Below, piece after piece: positions 45,550 to 53,459 of a DNA stretch of 64,000 bases (position 1 is the stretch's first letter; every line of letters starts with the position of its first letter). A program made the position numbers and the translations under genes. The notes beneath the pieces are model-generated. The model was given only the letters and a program-made list of their open reading frames with translations. It was not told the DNA's origin and made no database searches. Where the stretch lies: the NCBI GenBank assembly GCA_031285565.1, contig JAITVY010000079.1:1-64000 (forward strand), given 5' to 3'. This stretch comes from Tannerella sp. Lineage in GTDB: Bacteria > Bacteroidota > Bacteroidia > Bacteroidales > Tannerellaceae.

Positions 45550-47499
45550 TTACTGGTTTGCATCTTTGATTAAATCCCAGTATACAATGTAGCGTTGACG
45601 GTGTATTTTGTGGATCGGTTCCAGACGGATATTCCCGTTGGAAACAAAAAACACCAGTTTCTCATTGTCCGAAGGTTGAATATATTGATTCAATTTCTTT
45701 TTATCCAGTTTCAAACCGGTCTTCATGTCAGCCGGAACTCTATAGTCGTAAGTATAGTAATCATTATGCAGCGCTGGATTGGAAAACGGGGCAGGAGAGA
45801 TCATATTATCAGTACCCATTACACCAGCCAAAACCAACGGACCATAAGTGATTGCAAATTTATCGGGATTATCATTTGCCTCGCAAACCTGTAATGTCAT
45901 TGGATAATTTATTTCCACTTTGTCACCATTTTTCCAGGTTCTCTCTATAGCTATATAGCTTGATGGTTTTTGTTTGATATTAATCTTTTTACCGTTTACT
46001 TTCACTTCTACATTTTTTGTCCATGACGGATATCGCAGATATAACGGCATTTTTATTTCTTTATCGACATCAATGGTAAGATTGACTTTGCTGTCTTCAG
46101 GGAATTTTGTTTCCATACGCATTTTTAATCCTTTTTCGTGCCATGTTAGTTCAGACGGTATAAAAAGGTTTACATACAATCCGTTGTCCGTATGATAATA
46201 AATGGCTTCATTGTATTTGGCATGATTTTCGAACCCGGTTCCTACACAACACCAGAATGACTGATCGGGCGTGCTGTAAACTTTATGCGCTCCCGGAAGC
46301 AATGGCAGAAAATAGGCTACCATACCTGATTGCGGATCCTGCTGTCCCAGGATGTGATTGTATAATGCTCTTTCGTAATAATCCGCATATTTGGCATCTG
46401 TATTCCAGCAGAACAAATGCCGTGTAAGTTTCAACATATTATTGGTGTTACAGGTCTCCTGGGTATATCCGGTCAGGTATTCAGATATTTTATCGGATTG
46501 AATAAACTTTTCCTTATGACTGTTTCCACCTGTACAGTAAGTCTGATGATCAATAACGGTTTGCCAGAAAAATTCGGCGATATCCCTGGAACGCTTGTTT
46601 GCATGTAACTCGTAGTTACGTGCTTCGCCGATTATTTTGGGTATAAATGTATTCGCATGTTTGAATTGCAGGCTGTCTTCTTTTTCCGCCATGGGATCAA
46701 TCACTGCATTATGATAGAAAAACTCTGCCAGTTTCTTATGTTCAGGATTTCCGGTTATTGAATATAAATTGTAAAACGATTCGTTTACTCCTCCGAATTC
46801 GTTTCTGATCATTAGCTGGCGTTGTTCTTCTGTCAGAGGTGAAAGCTTATCGTATGCCCATTTGGCAGTTTTAGTTACGATATCTAACGCTTGTTCATTG
46901 TTGCAATACAAATACTGGTCAATTAATCCTGCGTATATTTTATGTAGTGTATACCAGGGTGCCCAGACGCGTTGCCCGGCAATGTTCCGGTTAATAAGGT
47001 TTTCGGGGTAGGCGCTTAAATATCCCTTTTGACCGTTTTTGAGTAATGTGTTTTGGACTTCAGCTAAACCTGTAATAATGCTGTCGGACTTCAATTTGTA
47101 TATATCATTTCCCGTTGAAGCATACAAGTATGCCAGCCCTGACATAATATGTCCGGTAGTGTGTCCGCGTAGTTCGCAGTCGAGTGACTCCCAGCCGCCC
47201 AGTTTTTTTATGGATGAATATCCTCCTTCCAGTCCGGCAAAAACGCCTGCCGAAGTTCGGAAACTATGTAAAAGACGGTCTGCATCCAATGAAAGAATCC
47301 ATTTTGACTCACGCTCTCTGTTTTCTGTAAAAGGTGAGTCTAATAGCCGTATATCTTTTAAATCAAAGGTATATGCTTTAACTTCTCCCTGAACAGGTAG
47401 CTTTATTTTGCCTTTATGCTGCCCCGGATAAACGGATTGTGCAAACGAAGCAGTAACGAGTCCTGTAATCAATAAGAATGAAATAATTTCTTTTCTCAT
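45550..47499 (-). CDS. GH127-family (DUF1680) beta-L-arabinofuranosidase-like enzyme
   Basis: 649 residues from the ATG at 47499 (alternative in-frame ATGs at 47505 and 47511), with a Sec signal ending in TASFAQ. The (alpha/alpha)6 barrel carries the GH127 zinc-thiolate set: Glu348 and Cys350 in QETCNTNN, and Cys417-Cys418 in FWCCVGTG. One of these Cys is the nucleophile. C-terminal beta-sandwich domains follow. GH127 and GH146 enzymes release beta-L-arabinofuranose from plant glycoproteins, arabinan or pectin. Its place among GH43, GH97 and a lyase supports a plant cell-wall substrate. A Uma2 gene ends 83 bp upstream. Confidence 0.92.
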   Translation of the reverse strand: MRKEIISFLLITGLVTASFAQSVYPGQHKGKIKLPVQGEVKAYTFDLKDIRLLDSPFTENRERESKWILSLDADRLLHSFRTSAGVFAGLEGGYSSIKKLGGWESLDCELRGHTTGHIMSGLAYLYASTGNDIYKLKSDSIITGLAEVQNTLLKNGQKGYLSAYPENLINRNIAGQRVWAPWYTLHKIYAGLIDQYLYCNNEQALDIVTKTAKWAYDKLSPLTEEQRQLMIRNEFGGVNESFYNLYSITGNPEHKKLAEFFYHNAVIDPMAEKEDSLQFKHANTFIPKIIGEARNYELHANKRSRDIAEFFWQTVIDHQTYCTGGNSHKEKFIQSDKISEYLTGYTQETCNTNNMLKLTRHLFCWNTDAKYADYYERALYNHILGQQDPQSGMVAYFLPLLPGAHKVYSTPDQSFWCCVGTGFENHAKYNEAIYYHTDNGLYVNLFIPSELTWHEKGLKMRMETKFPEDSKVNLTIDVDKEIKMPLYLRYPSWTKNVEVKVNGKKINIKQKPSSYIAIERTWKNGDKVEINYPMTLQVCEANDNPDKFAITYGPLVLAGVMGTDNMISPAPFSNPALHNDYYTYDYRVPADMKTGLKLDKKKLNQYIQPSDNEKLVFFVSNGNIRLEPIHKIHRQRYIVYWDLIKDANQ

Positions 47500-47582
47500 A
47501 TTCATATTCATTATAAATAAAAAAGTGTATAAACCCATTTTGATTTACACACTTCTTTTGTTTTATAATCAAGATGATAAGA

Positions 47583-48179
47583 TTATACTTTATCGGGGAA
47601 TATATCAATTGTTTTCAGACTTAAACCCGGCAAGGTTTTCACCGGAATTTCCACTTCTTTCTCATAATTTGTTCCGCTGTCATATTTCCCGTTTTCCTGT
47701 AAAAGAAAGACATTAACAGCTTTCTCTTTGGGTGAAACTACCCAATATTCTTTTACACCTGCTGCTTCATATAAATTAAACTTGTCATTGAAGTCATATT
47801 TTTGTGAAGACACAGAAGTAATTTCAACCACCATGTCAGGTGCACCCAGGCAACCGCGTTCATCTAATTTAGACTCATCACAAACAATACAGATATCCGG
47901 TTGTACGACCGTGTATATTTTGTTGTCCGTTATTTCATCCGGTCTTTTAGGTAATCGAACATCGAAAGGTGCAGTATATGCTTTACAGCTTCCATTATTA
48001 CTTATTATGTAACTTTTTAATAGAAAAAAAATGTTACCGGTAATTTCTGCATGTGTTAAAGTTGGAGCCGGTGACATCAGCCTTACAAAACCGTCTAATA
48101 ATTCACGTGTCTTTCCATCCAGCCATGTCAGATAATCAGCATAGGTATAACGTTTATTTTTATCAAGTATAATATCCAT
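47583..48179 (-). CDS. Uma2-family (DUF820) putative endonuclease
   Basis: 198 residues. The Uma2 fold is evident: RYTYADYLTWLDGKTRELLD at the N-terminus, VQPDICIVC, then DMVVEITS, which provide the PD-(D/E)xK-like acidic site, and YEAAGVKEYWVVSPKEKAVN. Uma2 proteins are numerous in some bacteria, and their role is unknown; a restriction-like nuclease activity is assumed. The gene lies inside the glycan block between GH97 and GH127, where it has no evident metabolic role. A -7 box on the - strand (TATCTTTG, 48212-48205) lies ~26 bp upstream, so it likely has its own promoter. Confidence 0.88.
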   Translation of the reverse strand: MDIILDKNKRYTYADYLTWLDGKTRELLDGFVRLMSPAPTLTHAEITGNIFFLLKSYIISNNGSCKAYTAPFDVRLPKRPDEITDNKIYTVVQPDICIVCDESKLDERGCLGAPDMVVEITSVSSQKYDFNDKFNLYEAAGVKEYWVVSPKEKAVNVFLLQENGKYDSGTNYEKEVEIPVKTLPGLSLKTIDIFPDKV

Positions 48180-48204
48180 TGCTTTTGTTTTTATTCATTA
48201 TAAA

Positions 48205-48508
48205 CAAAGATACAACATTGTGCTTAAATATGCAACAAAAACAGGGTAAAAGTGTGTAAACCAATATGTCAAAGAGCAAATGACAGTTTCCGGAAAAGAC
48301 TTTTATTGGAGTGCTTTTTCAGCAACTGTTTGTTTGTATGTATAATAATCTCAATTTAAAATACGAAACAGTCCGTGATAATACCTAACCTATGTTGTCT
48401 TTTATTTTATGCTTCCGGTAAATATCAATACGGTTTTGTTGAATATTTCCGGTTGTTTCATATGCTTACGATGTATTTATCGTTTTTTATGCATAGGTTT
48501 AGAGTTGC
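48205..48508. promoter_or_regulatory. Uma2 promoter and empty intergenic region
   Basis: On the - strand, TATCTTTG at 48212-48205 has a GTTG 20 bp upstream (48236-48233) as a weak -33. The rest, 48240-48508, holds no gene and no notable repeat that I can see. Confidence 0.5.
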
Positions 48509-50491
48509 TTATAAAACCTGATTTTTCTTATATGCTTTATATTTCTTCAAGTCATCTTTGGTTGCGGGTGTAAAATGTACGGCAGCGCCACCACTTGCTT
48601 TTAAACGGAATTGTAAAACGGATTGATTATCAACAATAAGTTTTGTGATACGGACTTTTGTTTTGGTATTTATTTTATCATCGTCCGTATAGATATTTGC
48701 AACATATTTCTTTCCAGGGTTCAGAAAATCAAGTGCCGTAGATATACTTCGTGTATCGGTATTTGTCATGCTTCCCATAAACCATTCATCTCCGCTGCGG
48801 CGGGCTATAGTTACAAATTCACCGGGTTTTCCGTCAATCGCTTTTGTATCGTCCCATACGGTTTTTACCTTATCGAAGAATTCAATTTCGGGCTCTCCCT
48901 CGTACATCTTCGGGTTATCATACCAGTATATAAACTGTAACGGACTGTAGTAAACGGCAGCCATTGCCAATTGGTGTGCATGGGTTGTTTTGATGCGGTT
49001 ATTGTAATAGCAAATTGTATAATCACCTGCTCCGACTAGGAAGCGGGTATACGGCAGGATTACGTTATGTGTGGCATCCGGCATTTCTTCATTTCCGCGT
49101 ATGCCTTCCTGTGTCAGCAGGTTAGGATATGTGCGGCTGAAACCTGTCGGACGATACTCATCATGAACATCTACCAGTATTTCATATTCGGCGCATTTCT
49201 TTATCGCATCATGCAGCCATGTGCTCCATTTTTGATTACCAATCTGAACGAAGCCGAATTTGATCCCTTTGATACCCCATTCTTTGTATAAGGGAAGAAT
49301 CTCATCCAGTTGCTGATATAATGCTCGCTGATTAACATATACAAAAATCCCGATGCCTTTATCTGCTGCGTATTGCGTCAGTTCCCGGAAGTTGATATCT
49401 TTATCTTCGCGTACCGTTGTAGCATCGGAACTTACACTCATTTCAGGACCATACCAGCCTGCATCCAGGTGGACATACTGTAATCCGCGCTCTGCTGCAA
49501 AATCCACACATGCTTTTGCTTCTTCCTGGCTCAATCCCGAACGTATGACTTTGCCTGGTTTTATCCATGAAGTGTTCGCAATGTTATTGTCAGGGTTAAG
49601 GTTCAGGATGATGTCATTATTGTTGATTAAATCAACCGGTTTCTCAACAGCCATAATAACCCGCCATGGCGTATTATACGGTGTGATCACATCGGCAGAT
49701 CCATATAATGAAGCCTGTAGAGTATTGTCTTTTTTGTCATTGAGCCGGAATTTCATACGTGTATAGTCTACCATCCCAGCCTCTGCTAAAGCTACTGTTA
49801 GTCCGTTAGGCAGCTTCAGTGTCAGCGGACGTTCACATTCGTCTGTCCAGTCTTTTAACGGCAATAATGAATAAGGTCCCTGTGCCCAACGTTCATAGTA
49901 TGCCGTTGTACCTTCGGGTAGTGCGAATTGCGTCTGTTCGCCTGTGATATGGAGGAACAACCCGTTTGTGGCTTCGGGGAAATGATAACGGAAAGCAACT
50001 CCTTCGTTATATGCCCTGACTACAAGGTCTATAAAGTAGTAACGGCGTTTGTCGTAACCGTTATCAGTGGTGCCAGACTGATCTTCTCCTTTCCGGAATT
50101 TCAGTATCAACTCATTATAATGGTCGCGTACTATACTGCGTTCTCCGTAAACCGGTTTCCATGTTTGATTTATATTCTTTGTTTCCGATTCCGTAAATGT
50201 CAGGTTTTCACTCCAAAGTTTACAGTTATCATTCGGAATGCCGAGTGCCGATTCGAAAAGTTGGTTTTCAATCAGAACACCCAGTTCGGATTCTTCTATG
50301 ACAGACTTCCCGTCATATGAAAGCGTATAATACATCTGCTTTGTCTTATCGGCAAATTCTTTCTGATAAAACGTAAATTCATATTTACCATCAGGCGAAA
50401 TCAGTGTAGCTTTTGTGTTTTCAAGGATATGCTGTGATTGAGCCTGTAAAAACGAACAAAAGAATATGAACAGAATAAAATACTTTTTCAT
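48509..50491 (-). CDS. GH97-family glycosidase, atypical catalytic residues
   Basis: 660 residues with a Sec signal. GH97 organisation is clear: an N-terminal super-sandwich, a (beta/alpha)8 barrel with YVHLDAGWYGPE and RPTGFSRTYPNLLTQEG, and a C-terminal sheet. Retaining GH97 alpha-galactosidases carry a nucleophile Asp after the KGIK strand; here GIKGIKFGFVQIG has Gly413. VDVHDEYRPTG places Asp444-Glu445 where inverting alpha-glucosidase types have their Glu. An inverting alpha-glycosidase is therefore more likely than a retaining alpha-galactosidase, but neither subgroup fits exactly. It is an upstream gene of the Uma2/GH127 group. Confidence 0.88.
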   Translation of the reverse strand: MKKYFILFIFFCSFLQAQSQHILENTKATLISPDGKYEFTFYQKEFADKTKQMYYTLSYDGKSVIEESELGVLIENQLFESALGIPNDNCKLWSENLTFTESETKNINQTWKPVYGERSIVRDHYNELILKFRKGEDQSGTTDNGYDKRRYYFIDLVVRAYNEGVAFRYHFPEATNGLFLHITGEQTQFALPEGTTAYYERWAQGPYSLLPLKDWTDECERPLTLKLPNGLTVALAEAGMVDYTRMKFRLNDKKDNTLQASLYGSADVITPYNTPWRVIMAVEKPVDLINNNDIILNLNPDNNIANTSWIKPGKVIRSGLSQEEAKACVDFAAERGLQYVHLDAGWYGPEMSVSSDATTVREDKDINFRELTQYAADKGIGIFVYVNQRALYQQLDEILPLYKEWGIKGIKFGFVQIGNQKWSTWLHDAIKKCAEYEILVDVHDEYRPTGFSRTYPNLLTQEGIRGNEEMPDATHNVILPYTRFLVGAGDYTICYYNNRIKTTHAHQLAMAAVYYSPLQFIYWYDNPKMYEGEPEIEFFDKVKTVWDDTKAIDGKPGEFVTIARRSGDEWFMGSMTNTDTRSISTALDFLNPGKKYVANIYTDDDKINTKTKVRITKLIVDNQSVLQFRLKASGGAAVHFTPATKDDLKKYKAYKKNQVL

Positions 50492-50595
50492 GACAATAAG
50501 GTTTATGTTGGAATATTGTTTCTTTAAAATTATATGCCGGTCGGGCTAATGCGTTTCCTGACAGCAGAAATAATTCGTATATAAAGATACGAAAT

Positions 50596-50617
50596 GGATC
50601 AGGTAAATACCTAATCT
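50596..50617. other. Small hairpin related to 40728-40759
   Basis: GGATcAGG (50596-50603) pairs with CCTaATC (50610-50616), with mismatches like those at 40734-40753. It lies ~105 bp upstream of the GH97 start and 38 bp before the DUF4469 relic. Confidence 0.45.
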
Positions 50618-50654
50618 GCCTGCTGTTTTTATTGACGTGAATTCGATATAAGGG

Positions 50655-51104
50655 GTGTTTGATAGCCCTGATGATCACTTTGACGAAAACAGCCATAAGG
50701 TAAATATTAATCTGGCAAAGGGTACTTTGCTACGTGATACGGAAAAACGGGTGCCGGTTGAAAAGATAAATATATCCAGTCCACAACCTCGCATCGTTGA
50801 AATAAAAGATATTTTCTCTGGGAAGAGAAACGAGTTGCTTACTTCAAACGGAGCGGTAATTATACGGGGGCACAATATTAAACTAACCGGCGATGACCCA
50901 TCGTGCGGACTATGGTTTGTGGGTAATAATACTGAAATTAAAGCTGAAATTATTTCTGAGAATAAGCCATCGACACTTATAGCTGTTATACCTACCCTGG
51001 AAAAGGGACAATATCAATTAAAGGTTGTTACACAATACTCATCCAGCAAAATGCTGAAAACGACTAAAATATGTGTGTATCCGGTTGTTTTGACGGTATT
51101 ATAA
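50655..51104 (+). pseudogene. 5'-truncated HU/DUF4469 DNA-binding protein relic
   Basis: The readable frame starts GVFDSPDDHFDENSHKVNIN, which matches the middle of Bacteroidota HU-like/DUF4469 proteins just after their HU DNA-binding domain. It continues through the Ig-like DUF4469 part (GAVIIRGHNIKLTGDDPSCG), including the diagnostic DxPSCGLWF. A TAA at 50649-50651 interrupts the frame, with NSI readable before it, and the ~90-residue HU domain is missing. It is therefore a decayed gene. It is the only + strand gene sequence within the right-hand - strand block. A unique array of tandem palindromes begins 49 bp after its stop. Confidence 0.75.
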
Positions 51105-51152
51105 AAAACGATATAGTGGATAATGTCAATATATGCAGTGGTGAGTGGTCTT

Positions 51153-51237
51153 CTTATCAGCTGGTAAGATGGTAACTCACCATATGGTAAGATATATTCT
51201 CACCAGCTGGTAAGAGCCTATCTTACCAGTTGATAAG
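51153..51237. repeat. Four 16-bp palindromes at an exact 23-bp period
   Basis: The units are CTTATCAGCTGGTAAG (51153-51168), CTCACCATATGGTAAG (51176-51191), CTCACCAGCTGGTAAG (51199-51214) and CTTACCAGTTGATAAG (51222-51237). Each is a near-perfect dyad of the form CTyAyCAnnTGrTAAG. The 7-bp spacers differ (atggtaa, atatatt, agcctat), so the palindrome, not the spacer, is conserved. This looks like a cluster of protein-binding sites. Confidence 0.9.
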
Positions 51238-51260
51238 ATTATCACATCCGGTAGGGTATT

Positions 51261-51283
51261 AACAATAGTTATGTATTGTTTTT
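51261..51283 (+). terminator. Weak terminator-like hairpin after the palindrome array
   Basis: AACAAT (51261-51266) and ATTGTT (51275-51280) form a 6-bp stem followed by TTT. If functional it ends + strand transcription coming through the DUF4469 relic and the array. Confidence 0.4.
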
Positions 51284-51330
51284 AGGTTGGGATGAAAGAT
51301 ATTAGCCAAAGGCACTAGTTGGGAAACTTG

Positions 51331-52533
51331 TTATTCATCTTTTTCCGTCAGGTCGGTAAGTTCGAGATCGCATTTTTCCAATAACCGGTTTATGGCTGTT
51401 ACGAGTGAATAGTTATAAACCGGCATTTCTCTTTCATATTGTTCGTCCAAAAGTTTTTGCTGTTCTTCATCGATCTTATGATGTGAAGCAAAAGAAACGC
51501 CCAACTTATTCATACCATATATCTTTTTATTTAGGCAATGTATGGCTTGTTCGAATGCTTTTTCTTCATGGGATGCAACACGTAGAATAAGTTGTTTTTG
51601 TCCTTTTAGCATGATCCTGTATTGATTGAAATTTGACTGGCTGTAACTTATGTTTACTATTTGTTTTTGTTCTTCGTAAGATTCTCTTATTATTTCGCGG
51701 ACATCCCGATATTCATGATAGATTTCTTTTCCCATCGAACGGAATACGAAACCGTTGGCTTGAAACAGGAAAGCTCCTTTCAGGTTTTTAAATATATTCT
51801 CAATAATAACAATCGAACATAAACTTAATATTGAAATGATTATCATAATTACTCCTATATTGAAATAATGTATCATTGCAATAAAAGAGCAGATAATGGC
51901 TATTGTAGCTATGTTTGCGTTAATTGATTTCATCGGTTTGCGATACCTGAAACAGATACCATCACCTTCAAGTGGCTTTTCTTCCCGGTTGCCCCGTAAC
52001 TCTATAAACAGCATAATGCCGAGTACAAGAATAGATAATGCCAGAAATGCAATTTTTACAATATGCAATAAGCCAGTAGGATATGGAATATATTCAAGTA
52101 CTGTTTCACGGGAAGGACCGTCAAAGCTATCTTCTCCGAAGATTTCAATATTTCTTGGCGTTTTCTTTGCACCGAATAGTTGCTTACCCTGATATGTTGT
52201 AATAAAGTAAGTACTTGATGACCGCTTTACAAGTATTTTATTGTTTTCAGCAAATTCTTTATTGAATTTGGCTATATTGTCTATTTCAAGAGCAATCGTA
52301 GCAATACTGTCTGTTTTGTCCGGATATAGGGCTATTGCAGCACGGTTGTTGTTTCTTTCAAATGCAGGGGAATAAAAATCTTTTAGTATAAATTCCTTAT
52401 CCGTAACTGCATTAACTTCCGACAGGGTTACCTCGGTGTATGTCTTCCGTGAATCCGCATTATAACTATAGATTTCAAATAATAGAAAAATAGCCAGTAT
52501 AGTGCTTGTAATTAGGATGATAGTCTTTTTCAT
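51331..52533 (-). CDS. Membrane protein of unknown function
   Basis: 400 residues. There is an N-terminal membrane segment (IILITSTILAIFLLFEIY), a ~130-residue periplasmic-type region, and a second segment near 160 (IAFLALSILVLGIMLFIEL). A hydrophobic pair follows at ~208-255. The cytoplasmic C-terminal half contains a beta-rich stretch (AFLFQANGFVFRSMGKEIYH, then RIMLKGQKQLILRV) that resembles a bacterial PH-like fold, and an acidic helical tail. I do not recognise a named family. The gene lies between hicAB and the palindrome array and is read leftward; no functional link is evident. Confidence 0.6.
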   Translation of the reverse strand: MKKTIILITSTILAIFLLFEIYSYNADSRKTYTEVTLSEVNAVTDKEFILKDFYSPAFERNNNRAAIALYPDKTDSIATIALEIDNIAKFNKEFAENNKILVKRSSSTYFITTYQGKQLFGAKKTPRNIEIFGEDSFDGPSRETVLEYIPYPTGLLHIVKIAFLALSILVLGIMLFIELRGNREEKPLEGDGICFRYRKPMKSINANIATIAIICSFIAMIHYFNIGVIMIIISILSLCSIVIIENIFKNLKGAFLFQANGFVFRSMGKEIYHEYRDVREIIRESYEEQKQIVNISYSQSNFNQYRIMLKGQKQLILRVASHEEKAFEQAIHCLNKKIYGMNKLGVSFASHHKIDEEQQKLLDEQYEREMPVYNYSLVTAINRLLEKCDLELTDLTEKDE

Positions 52534-52569
52534 GGGGAAGGCATTTAAAATAAAATTAGAGAGGCTATC

Positions 52570-52920
52570 TTATTTTAAGCTCTCTAATTCATGCTCTATA
52601 GCTTGTTTTACAAAACTGTTTAGGCTTTGTCCGATTTTTTTTGCTTTCTCTGATGCTTTAATATGTAAATCTACACCTATACGGATATTAAAACTTCCTA
52701 TATTGGGTTTTTCTGGCTTTATTCCTTCTTGTTGACAGTCATACAAATAATCGTCCACAAATTGTTTAAAATCAGTTTCCAGTTCATCTAAAGTACGACC
52801 TTCGTAAATATATGCCCCTTTTATGCCTAAGAGTTTGCCATATAGCATTTTACTTTCAAGATCGTACTCTATGCTTCCGTAATAACCTTTATATGTTAAT
52901 ATATTATTGTTCTTTTTCAT
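52570..52920 (-). CDS. hicB: HicB-family antitoxin
   Basis: 116 residues. The N-terminal partial RNase H-like HicB domain (YKGYYGSIEYDLESKMLYGK, IYEGRTLDELETDFKQFVDD) binds and blocks the toxin. The C-terminal ribbon-helix-helix-type domain (FNIRIGVDLHIKASEKAKKI, SLNSFVKQAIEHEL) binds operator DNA. It overlaps the upstream toxin gene by 17 bp, a standard hicA-hicB arrangement. It should repress its own promoter, where a 17-bp palindrome (53221-53237) is present. Confidence 0.9.
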   Translation of the reverse strand: MKKNNNILTYKGYYGSIEYDLESKMLYGKLLGIKGAYIYEGRTLDELETDFKQFVDDYLYDCQQEGIKPEKPNIGSFNIRIGVDLHIKASEKAKKIGQSLNSFVKQAIEHELESLK

Positions 52921-53191
52921 CTTCTTCCTTTATAATTAAGTTACATTCATCTAATATACTTTTTATAGCCTCCAATATATAAGGTTTAAGAATATTGCCC
53001 GGATGAGGTTTGTGAAATTTGATAATATTTAATGGGTAGCTTTCGTTTCGAAAGCGAACTCGTGAGCCACTTGTTTTACCAGTCTTTACTTCATAAAACT
53101 CAAAATCATTCAATAATTTAACCATTTCATTAAAAGTAAAATCTTTCGGCTGGTTCAAAAAGTGCTTTAATAGTTTTTCCTTTCTACCCAT
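52904..53191 (-). CDS. hicA: HicA-family toxin (mRNA interferase)
   Basis: 95 residues, slightly longer than the minimal ~60-residue HicA. The double-stranded RNA-binding-like fold is recognised by SGSRVRFRNE and the catalytic-His motif IIKFHKPHPGNILKPYIL. HicA toxins cleave mRNA and tmRNA in the cytoplasm when not held by HicB. It is the first gene of the module. The predicted transcription start almost coincides with its ATG, suggesting a leaderless mRNA. The module sits within an otherwise glycan-related block, probably as an acquired element. Confidence 0.88.
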   Translation of the reverse strand: MGRKEKLLKHFLNQPKDFTFNEMVKLLNDFEFYEVKTGKTSGSRVRFRNESYPLNIIKFHKPHPGNILKPYILEAIKSILDECNLIIKEEDEKEQ

Positions 53192-53195
53192 TTTA

Positions 53196-53237
53196 CAAAG
53201 TTAATAATTTAAATTGATTTGCAACTAATTTAGTTGC
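53196..53237 (-). promoter_or_regulatory. hicAB promoter with palindromic operator
   Basis: On the - strand TAACTTTG (53203-53196) is a -7 box only 4 nt before the hicA ATG. GCAACTAA-T-TTAGTTGC (53221-53237) is a perfect 8-bp-arm palindrome covering the -33 position, a likely HicB operator. The remaining 53238-53459 holds no recognisable gene. Confidence 0.65.
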
Positions 53238-53459
53238 TTTAGATGCATTTGTTTATATATATAGTCTTTCTACTCCATATTCAGTAATAAGATCCTTTTA
53301 GACTGGTACACAACATCTAAAGGCTTCAATGTTCTTAGTAACTGGTAGGTGTTATACGAGTTATACAACATTAACCAGGAGATTAGACTGAATATAGCTC
53401 ATCAATGGTTTGGCCTAATAAAAGCGCAATTCCCATATGGATGGTTTGTTCTCGTTATC

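Noticed and set aside
51153-51237. CRISPR array
   Set aside because: Units are 16-bp palindromes with 7-bp spacers; repeat and spacer lengths are far below CRISPR values and no cas gene is present.
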